DNA of 64,000 nt from Caulochytrium protostelioides (taxonomy: Eukaryota > Chytridiomycota > Caulochytriomycetes > Caulochytriales > Caulochytriaceae), in NCBI GenBank assembly GCA_003615045.1, contig ML014139.1, positions 89,109-153,108 of the forward strand, read 5' to 3'. The position numbers were made by a program, and so were the translations under genes. The notes beneath the pieces are model-generated. The model did no database searches. It had not been told where the DNA came from and was given only the letters and a program-made list of their open reading frames with translations. Numbering within the stretch: position 1 is the stretch's first letter; the number at the start of each line of letters is the position of its first letter. Positions 20,947 through 30,428 of this stretch are shown in pieces.

Positions 20947-23109
20947 CTTCCGCAGAGGCCGCGGCCATCGCTGTCGCCTGCGTCTGCGTCCACGCTCACG
21001 CCACCAGCACGCCACCAGCCCCGCGGCCCATGGGCTCGGAGGCTGTCGACGGTCGGCAGCGGCGCCGGTGTTTCCACGCTGCGGCAGGGTCGGCGCCGGT
21101 CGGCGCCTGCGACGCGGGCTGGACGTCCGGCAGCATCGTGCCCGATGGCCGCGGCCCGGAGGCCGCTTCGATCGCCGCGTCGTCGCGCGTCGCGCCGTCC
21201 AGCGTGCGCGGGCATCCTCCGGAAGTGGTCCGTCGGCGCGCGGAAGCACGTCGGGCGAAGGGGTCGGAGATGCCACGATCGGCATCGGGGCTTCGCGGAA
21301 TGAGGGGGGCGCACGTGGCCTCGTGTCGCGTCGCTGGAGACCGGGGGCGCGTCATGGGCGCGTGTCACGTGATGGCCGAAGGGGCTATGAGCGCAACAGG
21401 GAGATCGCGGGCGGCTTGTCGTGATGGCTTCGCCGCCATCGAGCGCGTCGATACGAGCGCATCGATGTCTGGTACCGATTCCCCAAAGTGGTGTCACCCT
21501 GCCTGATCTCCCGCCTGCTGTGTGGAGGTGGTTGGAAATCTGGCGACCCCTGCCTGCCAACTTAGGGAACAGAGGCTCGTCAAGTGATTGTATGCCACGT
21601 CGCATCACTGCGTGCTGTCTCTGAGTGACCCCATCCGCTCTGTCGGCTGATATGTTTCTGTTCCAGCATCGATGATTCCTTTCCTTTTTCCTTTTTCTGC
21701 TCGCCACGAGTGATGAGGTCGTGAAATCGATGGTCATCTTTCAGTTGTGTCGAGCTTCCCACTGATTGGCTGCGCTAGACGGAGTTCGAGTTTCGTCGTT
21801 CTCTGCTGTATCTCGACGGATGTCGACGATGAGAAGCCCTACTGATTGATGATCGATGGATCATGCCTCCTTTTTTGTATGACACATGTTTATATCTATC
21901 TATATTTTATTTTTTGCACCGGCATCCGATCATTGCTAAACAGATGGATGTCGTGTCACGCCCACAATCAGAAAGACCCTTTTTGGCGGGATACAGCACG
22001 CGAGCACGAGTTGATTTTGGTTTCGGAACCCATGAGAAACGTTGATGGCCCCGGATTCCTTGGCCATCCACTGTTTCCATGTCATCCACGTGCATGCCGA
22101 TGCTCGAGATCGCTCGCATCCGGCTGGGCGATGGCCCCAGCCGAGCTCGGTCGATTGTGGGCGAGGATGCCGATCCTCCAAGGCCTCCTTCTGCATGATA
22201 CCAGAAACAAATCAAAGAAGCAAAGGCGGGGGGGAGGCGAGGTGCAGCGCGCCGGCGCCGCGTCACGCCGAGCGGCGGCTGCGAGCGACCCGGCGCGCCG
22301 CATCCTCCTCGGCCGCCCGCGCCGCCACGTCCGCTTGCGCGGCGGCGGATGCGCGCCGCACGCGTCGCGTCGAGCGCCAGGCCTCGCGGCGGTGCTCGCG
22401 CCCTCACGCCGGCCGGGCCGGGCCGGCTTCGTCGGGCGTCGCGCTTCACGGGACGCGGCCGCGTTTGTGCGAGGGGACGGCCGGCCGGTGTCGCGCGCGC
22501 GCGCTCGCGGCGGCTCGCGCTGCAGCCGGTCGCCGACGCGCGAACGGGGTCTGGGCGGTCGAGCCGACCCTGCGGGGGGCGAGCCGTCTGCGCCGCCGCC
22601 GCCGCCGCCGCCGCCGCATGCGCGTCCGGGTTCCGTGACCCGCCATCGATGCCCTTCCACGGCGACGGCGTCGCCCGGGTCGCCTGATCCGCCGGTGCGC
22701 GCTGCGGCAAGGAGAGCGGCTCCTCCTCGAGACGCGGGATGCCGGTCGCCGCAGTCGCTGCAGTCGCCGCCGCGCGGCGAGCCGCCGGGCTGGCCCGAGG
22801 CCAGGCCCCGAGGGCGGGTGAGACCCGTGGGCGCGGCCAGGCACGCATGAGGCGCGGCGCGGCGCCGTTCTCCCGGGGCGGGCGGGCTTGGGCCAGGCCT
22901 CGTGAAGCATTCGCGCCTCGCGAGATGCTTGTCCTTGCGGGGTCGACCCGCGGCGCGTCGTCCGGCAAGAGGGGCCTCGAGCACCGTGCGCGGGGTCGGG
23001 TGGGCGGGCGCCAGCCCACCACGGCGGCGGCCGCGGCCGCGGCCGCCCCACCTCCACGCCAGACGGCGACGGCGTCGCGCACGGCGGCACGGACAGCGAC
23101 AGCCGTGGC

Positions 23110-23186
23110 GGCAGTGGCGGCGGCGGCGGCGGCGGCGGCGACGGCGGCGGCGGCGGCGGCGACGGCGACGGCCGCGGCGCGGACGG
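23110..23186. repeat. (GGC)n / (GCC)n microsatellite
   Basis: Roughly 75 bp of GGC triplets with GAC interruptions. Shorter GCC tracts of the same kind occur near 22596-22618 and 23026-23048. Confidence 0.75.
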
Positions 23187-24648
23187 CCATCCCCCAGCAG
23201 GTGTGGTGGTGGGTCCCCGCGTCCGGCACGGATGCACTCGACCGGTCCTGTCCTGGCGGTCGAGCCGCCACGAGCACGCGCAAAAATGGAGATGAACCGG
23301 ACCAGGGAGCGGCAGGCGCCGCGGCGAGCGGCCCTCAGGCCCACACACACCCGCCCACGCAGAGGCGCGCGTGCACGCGCACACGCCCACGCACCCAGGC
23401 GTCACGTTATGGGCCTTCTTTTGGTCGGTTGCTCGTCTCGTCTGCTGTTCTTCCCGCCTGCTCCTGCTCCAGAACCCCCTCCGTTCCCCATCCCATCCCA
23501 TCGACCACCCCCTCCGTTCCCGTCTATCCCACCGACCCCCGCATCGTGTTCTCCCATCCGATTAGCGAGAAAAAAATACTCGGGTTCACGGGTATGTCGA
23601 GCCTTGACCTTGGCTGTCCCCGGCACCGCGCCTGTCCGGGGTCCACGGCATGCACCCCCCGTACCCGCACGACGCGTCGGTCGTCCGCCGCCGTCCACCA
23701 CCATCACGGACCCTGCATCATCGGTCCCGTGCCTCATCGCTGCGCGCGCTTCATCCGAGGCATCCACCGTGAAAACGCGCGTTCCCAGCCACGCGCCGAC
23801 CCGTGCTGAGCTCCTGGTTCCCCCCTCGAGCGCGCTCGGCCGCCGCGTGAGGAGGCATGGAATCCCGATGGGCTTGCCAACGCCGTTCCAGGGAGCCCGC
23901 GTCGCAGGTCGTGATGCTCGCTCCCGGTCCACCGACCGACCGTCATGACGGCCCCGCGGGCCCCCTCGCGGCGGGCCCCAGCGAGCCGGCGGCGCATGGC
24001 ATGGCTGTTCCGCGATGAGCGAGCGAGCCAGGGCTGGTGCCGTGTCCGGATGGCTGCGGCCGCCTTCTGCCGGCGATCCATCCATCACCGAGCCTCATGG
24101 TCCCAATGCCGGTCATCAGAAAGATGCAGCGAGGCGCGGTACGCACGAGACGCGGCTTTGGCTGGCGGATGAAGATGGCTGATGGGGCTCATGCCTCCGA
24201 CGGCGACGACGGCCACCGCGAGAGATGCATGCCGATGCTGGTGGTGCATGGCGGAGCGTGCCCTGTTTTCCGCGTGGCTTAACAGATGTCGCGCATTCGA
24301 GAGGACCGGGCATCATGCTGTCATGACCATCATGGTAGGGACTCACCTCATTGCCTCTCTTGTTTGCTGATGTGATGCGACATGCAGATTCCCCCCTTCC
24401 ACCTGGACCGGCTTTTTCCCGACCCTCGACTCCCTTCTGTCTCAGCACGTCGGAACCCGGCGTCCTGATTCTCTCCAGGGTTTCTTTGGAGTTGCATCGC
24501 CCTGTGAGCTCCCGTGTGTTGCCGGAGATCGGAGCTGCTCCGACTTCTGTCACCCTCTGTGTGGCCTCTACGCCATCACCCGGCCGCGCTCTCCGCGTCG
24601 CCTTCCCTTCGCCCATTCCCCGCTTGTTAGCCGCGCCATTTTCCCATC

Positions 24649-27600
24649 ATGACTTCAGCAGAAGTCAAGCAGCTCACGGAGCTGTTTCCCAAATGGTCGG
24701 AGGACGACCTCGACGCCACACTGAGGGAATGCCACGGCGACATTGAACTCGCCATCAACCGCATCACAGAAGGCCACGCCGAGCAATGGGGCACCATCGA
24801 CAAGTCACGCAAGAAGCCGAGCCGGCCCAACAGCCAGGCGAGCCCGTCGCAGTCCGATCGTGATCACCGTCCGCCCCGCGGCACGGCCAGCCCCCGCGGC
24901 GGCCGCGGCGCGTTCCGCGGCGGCCGCGGCGTCCACGCCAACGGCACGCCCCGCCCGCGCTCGTCCCAGCCTGCGAGCGGCGCCTCGGCGCCCGCTGCCG
25001 CGCCGTCGGCGGCCACGAAGCCGGCGGCTGCGGCCGCCGCCGCGCCGCTCCCTGCCGCCGCCTCGTCCTCCTCCTCGCTGGCCGCCGATGCCCACGCGGC
25101 GCCGGCCGCCTCGGCCTCCTCCGCACCCGCGGCCTCCGCCTCCGCCTCCTCGTCATCGGCCCCCAAGGTCAAGGCGTGGGGCTCGCCGGCCAAGACGGCG
25201 CAGCTGCTGACCGGCATCGCGCCGTCGTCGGCCTCGCATGAGTCTGCGGCGCCGGCCGATGGCGCCGCGTCGGCGTCCAAGGCGTCGTCCGCTGCGCCCG
25301 CGCCCACGGCCGCCGCCGCCGCTCCTCCCAAGGCGGCCGCGCCCGCCGCGTCGAAGCCGGCGCCGTCGAAGCCAGGCAAGGCCTCAGCACCGACATGGGC
25401 CTCGATCGCCAAGGGCCCGGACCCGACGCCGGAGCCGGCGCTGGTGGCCGAGCCCGCGCCCACGCCGGCGCCCGAGCCGAAGGCGGCTTCGGAGGCCGCG
25501 CCCAAGGAGACCAAGGCTGCCAAGGAGCCCAAGAGCCCCAAGAAGACGGTGTCGGCGTCGGTCAAGGAGACCGACGCGCCGAAGGACGCCAAGGAGCCGA
25601 AGGACTCCAAGGAACCGAAGGACTCCAAGGAGTCCAAGGACACGAAGGAGTCGAAGCCGTCGAAGTCCGCGGCGGCGGCCCAGACCGCCGAGTCGAAGGA
25701 ACCCAAGGAAGCCAAGGCGCCCAAGGAAGCGCCGGCGGCCTCGAAGCCGGCAGCGAAGGACGCCGCCAAGGAGGCCTCCAAGGAGGCCGTCAAGGGGGCC
25801 GCTTCGGAGTCGTCCGCGCCGTCGGCCAAGTCGGCCAAGCCGGCCAAGCCCGCGGCCACGGCCGCGCCGGCGACCGTTGAGAAGGTGGCGCCGGCCGCCG
25901 CCTCCGCCGCTGCCGCTGCCGCCGCCCCGTCGAAGGTTTCGGCCTCGTCCGCGGCACCCCCCGGCCTGACCAAGAAGCCGCAGTCGGCAGCCCCGACCGC
26001 CACCGCGACGCCTGCCTCGGGCGTCGTCATGCCCCGCCCGGCCCGCAAGATCAACCAGGATGCACCCGTCGTGATGCCGCAGCAGCACGCCCGCAGCACC
26101 CATCTCGGCATGCAGTTCGGCTCCCTCCCGGTGGGCGGGACCGCGCCGGCCTCCGACGCCGCCCCCGCCGCCTCGTCGGCCGCCCCGACGCCCGCCGCGG
26201 CCACCACCGCCGCCGCTGTCGCGGCCGCCGATGCCGTCGTCCCGGCGCCGGTCCCGCCGGCCCCCGTCTCGGCCCCGATCTCCGCGGCCGCGGCCGCCCC
26301 GGCGCCGCAGGAGCCCACGCCGGTGCCTGAGCCCACGCCGGCCCCGAAGGCCGAGGCCCACGCGCCCGTGTCGGCCGCCCACGCCTCGTCGGCGGCCCAC
26401 CACGCGGCCGCCGTTCCGCAGGCCGCGCCCGCGATGGGCGTGTCGCCCCGCTACGCACCCCATGGCTACGGTCAGACGAGCCAGATCGGCTCGGGCATGG
26501 GCGCCACTGCGGCGCAGTCCGCGCCGTCGGCTTCCGGCTATGGCGCCAAGGGGGCGGATGCCCAGCAGCAGCAGCAACAGCAACAGCAGCAGCAGCAGCA
26601 GGTGTCGCACTCGCCGCAGCAGCACTTCGAATACTCGGACAACAGCTACGCCACGCACCAGCACCATACGGCGCCCGTGCCGGCGTACGGCCACCACGCC
26701 GGTCACCACGCTCAGGCCGTCAGCGGCTACGGCGGGACCCACCCGTACACGTACGGCTACAACCCCGAGTGGATGAACTACTACAACGAGAACCGCGTGC
26801 TGTTCAACCAGCCCGGGTTCACGAACCAGCACACCATGCCGCTGGACACGCGCCAGATGGGCGGTATGGATGCCCCCACCGACCACATGGGGGGCCGCGG
26901 CGCTTCCAGCCTGCACCAGAACCATCACGCCGCCAACACGCAGGGCCACCCGGGCCACGTGCGCGGCCAAGCGGGCGGCCAGACCCAGGCCCAGCACCCG
27001 TCCCAGCATGGCGGCCAGCACCCCTCCCAGCACCACCAGCAGCAGGGCCAGCAGCAGCCCATGGGCATGCAGAGCGCGTACTCGACCTACCCCATGCCGG
27101 TGATGCTTCCGATCCCGCAGCCGTTCCCTCACAGCTTCCCGTACGGCGGCAGCTTCAACTCGATGCCGGCCGGTTCGGTTCCGGCGACGGGTGCCGGCGT
27201 CGCCTCGGGCGTGGGCGCGCTGCCCGCGGCGTCCATGGGCGCCTCGGGAACCATGAGCTCGGTCGGCTCGGCGCCCGCGGGCGCCAGTCGCTTCGCGGCT
27301 GACAACAGCAACCCCTACCCCTACAGCTACGGCTTCATGCCCCAGTATGGCACCCAGCAGGGCTTCCACGTCCAGCCGCACCAGCAACAGCAACAGCACC
27401 ACCACCAACAGCACCAGCCGCACCAGTCCTCGCACCACCACCACCAGGGCAACAAGCAGCAGCAGCAGCAGATGTACGGTGCTTACACGGGCTACATGGA
27501 GGCTGATCCGTCGCAGCCCCCGCAGCAGGGCGGTGCCGGCGCGGGTCGTCAGCCGTCCCAGCAGGGCGGCGCGCCGCAGCAGCAACAGGGCCAGCCGGGC

Positions 27601-27729
27601 GCCTCGCAGCAGTCGTCCGGCGCGGGCGGGCCTACACAGGGCGGCCAGGCGGGCCCCTCTCAGGGCCAGCCCCAGGGCGACGGCTCGTATGCGCCGCCCG
27701 CGGCCCGCGGCCTCTGGACCGGCAACTAA
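24649..27729 (+). CDS. DEF1: DEF1-like CUE-domain protein with Q-rich tail
   Basis: Resembles fungal Def1, which in yeast is processed and helps ubiquitylate and degrade stalled RNA polymerase II. 1,026 residues. The N-terminal CUE ubiquitin-binding fold is at about residues 3-47 (VKQLTELFPKWSEDDLDAT, then GDIELAINRITEGHAEQWG), the best conserved part. Then come an RG-rich patch (RGGRGAFRGGRGV), a long Ala/Pro/Ser region, a Lys/Glu-rich stretch of near-repeats of PKDSKE-type units (about 305-345), a poly-Gln run of about 12 at 639-651, and a His/Gln/Tyr/Gly-rich prion-like C-terminus with QQQ and HHQ clusters. Start ATG at 24649. Only the CUE domain gives homology; the DEF1 call also rests on the CUE plus Q-rich tail architecture. 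Confidence 0.78.
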   Translation: MTSAEVKQLTELFPKWSEDDLDATLRECHGDIELAINRITEGHAEQWGTIDKSRKKPSRPNSQASPSQSDRDHRPPRGTASPRGGRGAFRGGRGVHANGTPRPRSSQPASGASAPAAAPSAATKPAAAAAAAPLPAAASSSSSLAADAHAAPAASASSAPAASASASSSSAPKVKAWGSPAKTAQLLTGIAPSSASHESAAPADGAASASKASSAAPAPTAAAAAPPKAAAPAASKPAPSKPGKASAPTWASIAKGPDPTPEPALVAEPAPTPAPEPKAASEAAPKETKAAKEPKSPKKTVSASVKETDAPKDAKEPKDSKEPKDSKESKDTKESKPSKSAAAAQTAESKEPKEAKAPKEAPAASKPAAKDAAKEASKEAVKGAASESSAPSAKSAKPAKPAATAAPATVEKVAPAAASAAAAAAAPSKVSASSAAPPGLTKKPQSAAPTATATPASGVVMPRPARKINQDAPVVMPQQHARSTHLGMQFGSLPVGGTAPASDAAPAASSAAPTPAAATTAAAVAAADAVVPAPVPPAPVSAPISAAAAAPAPQEPTPVPEPTPAPKAEAHAPVSAAHASSAAHHAAAVPQAAPAMGVSPRYAPHGYGQTSQIGSGMGATAAQSAPSASGYGAKGADAQQQQQQQQQQQQQVSHSPQQHFEYSDNSYATHQHHTAPVPAYGHHAGHHAQAVSGYGGTHPYTYGYNPEWMNYYNENRVLFNQPGFTNQHTMPLDTRQMGGMDAPTDHMGGRGASSLHQNHHAANTQGHPGHVRGQAGGQTQAQHPSQHGGQHPSQHHQQQGQQQPMGMQSAYSTYPMPVMLPIPQPFPHSFPYGGSFNSMPAGSVPATGAGVASGVGALPAASMGASGTMSSVGSAPAGASRFAADNSNPYPYSYGFMPQYGTQQGFHVQPHQQQQQHHHQQHQPHQSSHHHHQGNKQQQQQMYGAYTGYMEADPSQPPQQGGAGAGRQPSQQGGAPQQQQGQPGASQQSSGAGGPTQGGQAGPSQGQPQGDGSYAPPAARGLWTGN
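26563..26602 (+). repeat. CAG/CAA repeat encoding poly-Gln
   Basis: An in-frame run of CAG with CAA interruptions inside the DEF1-like gene encodes about a dozen consecutive glutamines. The CAA interruptions would tend to stabilise the length. Confidence 0.85.
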
Positions 27730-28542
27730 GTCACCAAGACCCGGGACACCCATCCATCGCGGCCGCTGCCGTCCCATCGCCGTTTCGCGCTTGATCGTGG
27801 TGGAGGTCGCGCTTTTCTGATGACGGACGGATGGACGGACGGGTTCGCGTTGGTGCTGGGGGAGGAAAGCGCCCCCCTGACCTTCTGTTTTCTCTTTCAC
27901 TCTTCTTCGTTTATTTTTCTTTCATGCGGGTCATCCGGTCTTTCGTATTCTCTCCTCCCTTCCCTCCTACCCCATCCTCCCTACCTCTCTCTCGTTTGTG
28001 TTATGCGTTTAACCATGTCTTCTGTTTTTTGTTGTTGTTGTTGTTGCGTGATCTTGGCCTGGTATGGTCTCGTGGTATCATGACGGAGGGGGAGCGCGTG
28101 GCCAGCCACTTGATGCGTCTGGCTACTTCGGTATCACCTCCGGTAGCAGCACACCCTCCCCCGATTCGAAAGATGCGTCCGTGTTCGAGCGACATCCATC
28201 AAGCCCCCATCGGCGAGACGAATGCAACGCCATGCAAAGCCTAGAAGATACAGAAATCCGTGAACAACAACCACCAGCAACGGGAGCGTGGAGAGAACCT
28301 GACCCCTCGCTCAACAGCAAGCCCCTACATGTAACCATGGAAAACGATCCGATTAAAATAGAATAGAACGATCGCAGTACCCATTGACGTAGCGCATCGG
28401 CGACGGGACAACAACCACTGCAGCCAGAAAGCAAGTGGCGCGACGCCACAGACCCCAGCTCGCGGCCGCAAGCCCTCGTCCGCTGCCGCGGATCCCAGGT
28501 CTGAACCAAGCGTGTAACCGACAAAGCGTGAGTTGCACAGAC
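27730..28542. other. Intergenic between convergent DEF1 and RPL2
   Basis: No gene supported. The sequence is pyrimidine-rich on the plus strand at 27.86-28.02 kb and holds a (GTT)5-6 run at about 28031-28046. It probably consists of the two 3' UTRs. Confidence 0.55.
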
Positions 28543-29307
28543 TTAGTCCTTGATGACCTTGGTACCGCGGAGGAGACCAGTGCGGCGGGCGGCAATGAGA
28601 CCGACCTTCTGACCGGCCGGGGCGCCGCGGGAGACGGTGGAGGCGTGACCAATGTGCTGGTGGTTACCACCACCGTGGGGGTGGTCCACGGGGTTCATGG
28701 CAACACCACGGGTCTTGGGCCACGAGTTGGACTTGCACTTGTACTTGTGGTACGCGCGACCAGCCTTGAGCAGGGGCTTGTCGATACGGCCACCGCCGGC
28801 GACGATGCCGACGGTCGCGCGGCAGCGCGAGTCGAGGATCTTCTTGGTGCCGGAGGGGAGCTTGACACGGGTCTTGCCCTCATCACGGTTGTGGCCGATG
28901 ATGGTGGCGTAGTTGCCGGAGGTACGGGCGAGGGAGCCGCGGTCGCCCACCTTCTCCTCGATGTTGCAGATGATGGTACCCTCGGGCATGGCCGACAGGG
29001 GCAGGATGTTGCCGATGGTCAGGGCAGCGGTGGCACCGCAGTAGATGTACTGGCCGGTGTGCATGCCCTCGGTGGCGATGAACAGGTGGGACTCCTGGCC
29101 GCGCTTGTTCGGGGCCGAGAAGACGACGCGGGCAAGGGGAGCGCCACGGCCGGAGTCGTGGAGGATCTCCTTGACGAGACCGCGCAGGTAGCCGTGGGAC
29201 TCCGCAAAGTCGCGGGCACGGATCTGGGCGGCGCCCTGACGCTTGTGCGTGAAGGCCTTGAAGATGCCGCCAGCACCTTTTCGCTGAGCGCGGATAACGC
29301 GACCCAT
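28543..29307 (-). CDS. RPL2: 60S ribosomal protein uL2 (L8/Rpl2)
   Basis: Large-subunit protein uL2, which contacts the peptidyl-transferase region of rRNA. 254 residues, exactly the usual length of yeast Rpl2. It starts [13 protein letters not shown] and carries the universal motifs [28 protein letters not shown] and [16 protein letters not shown]; the conserved His in the GGGNHQHIG loop is present. Start ATG at 29305-29307, stop TAA. Uninterrupted by introns within the coding region, unlike many fungal ribosomal protein genes. The gene is divergent from the RCC2-like gene. Confidence 0.98.
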   Translation of the reverse strand: MGRVIRAQRKGAGGIFKAFTHKRQGAAQIRARDFAESHGYLRGLVKEILHDSGRGAPLARVVFSAPNKRGQESHLFIATEGMHTGQYIYCGATAALTIGNILPLSAMPEGTIICNIEEKVGDRGSLARTSGNYATIIGHNRDEGKTRVKLPSGTKKILDSRCRATVGIVAGGGRIDKPLLKAGRAYHKYKCKSNSWPKTRGVAMNPVDHPHGGGNHQHIGHASTVSRGAPAGQKVGLIAARRTGLLRGTKVIKD

Positions 29308-30428
29308 CGTGGACTTCTAGGTTACGGTTGAAACGGGGAAAACGGGGGAACAAAGGAAAACCAGCCTGTCGATGCGAAATCATGTCCCGAACAGAGCAAG
29401 GGCCATGGCGACCACGCCAGGCATGGTTGAGATCGAACCCATCGTTTTCAACCCGGAGCAACAGAAACGCCCAAGGGGAGTAGCATCCCAGGAAGGCCGA
29501 GATTGGCATAGGTAGTCAGGAAGCGACAGCGTGGCACACAGAGAATATCAAGACATGCAGAAGGTGAGTGACATGCGCATGTCCATAGGGCGGAACCGTC
29601 CCATGTTGGCAGCGAACGAGACGGCGCGTCGAGACGGACCATTCCTCCCGTTTTTCCATTCCGGCACCGGCCAGAAATCAGTGGGACTTCCACCGGGAAT
29701 GGTCACGGAAAGTCCATGGAACGCGGCCCTGGTGCGGCAGTATGGTCGCCGCGCATCGTTTAGGCAAGTTGGGTTCTAGGAACGTACCAGCAGCCGAAGC
29801 TAAGGGTTGGTTTGAGAAGGAAATGTACGGTCACGTGCGAGGGTTAGTGATCCATCCGACATTTGACCATGTTATCCACCTACCCTGCCCGTTTTCCCTG
29901 GTCGTGGGTATACGAGTTTCACGGCTGACTCGCTTTCAAGAGTATTTTTGTTCCTTTTGATATGGGTCTGTGCGATAGACGGATGGATGGATGGATGCCC
30001 GTCCCGGCTCCCGCCGGCGGGCCCGCTCGCAGAGTGGCTCGGCGCTCCCATGCAGCCGGTGTGGCGCGTCTCGGGCTGGGCTGAGTCGCCATCGGGCCTG
30101 CTTGGAGGGGGGCACGGCGTGTGGCGGTGGCGCAGCCCCGAGGCGCGGATCGGCTTTTGTTGCAGGCAGGACCGAGCCTGGCGCCACAGACCCCGACAGA
30201 CGTGGCCCAGCCTAGGGCGTCGCGTCTTCATTGCCAGCTGCCGCCTCAGCACCACCACCAGCGCTGTTTACGCGGTCAAGGATGCGATGCTACAAGGGAT
30301 CGATAGTGCCCGCGCCGTTTCATCGAATATCCGCTGGTAGGAACGTATCCGATCCCGCCTTTTGCTGCTGCGTCATCGCGCCCTTCTCTGCTCCTTCTAC
30401 GAGGAAGATCCCCACTTCGACTGCCATC
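29308..30428. other. Divergent promoter region RPL2 / RCC2-like
   Basis: No gene supported. It separates the starts of two divergently transcribed genes and should hold both promoters. It includes a short GATG repeat at about 29981-29997. No clear TATA box was recognised. Confidence 0.5.

Larger units (their letters stand above)
17280..24648. other. 7.4-kb gene-poor, repeat-rich region
   Basis: No gene supported. Long open frames exist on both strands (for example 18.6-19.9 and 19.4-21.4 kb plus), but they are Arg/Ala/Pro-rich in every overlapping frame, carry no domain and are explained by GC bias. The region includes trinucleotide arrays, a 14-bp tandem repeat near 19822-19890, and an AT-richer island at about 21.6-22.0 kb with T-rich runs. 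The right end (about 24.25-24.65 kb) is less GC-rich and probably holds the DEF1 promoter and leader. Confidence 0.55.

Noticed and set aside
18564-21424. Long overlapping open frames of 448 and 677 codons on the plus strand, and similar ones on the minus strand
   Set aside because: Arg/Ala/Pro-rich in all frames, no domain, created by GC bias and triplet repeats; overlapping frames on both strands are equally long.
25384-27900. 838-codon frame antisense to the DEF1-like gene
   Set aside because: Gly/Arg/Leu-rich shadow of a low-complexity sense gene; the sense strand has the CUE domain and proper start.
29420-29445. tRNA B-box-like GGTTCGATCTC on the minus strand
   Set aside because: Departs from the B-box consensus and has no matching A-box or cloverleaf.
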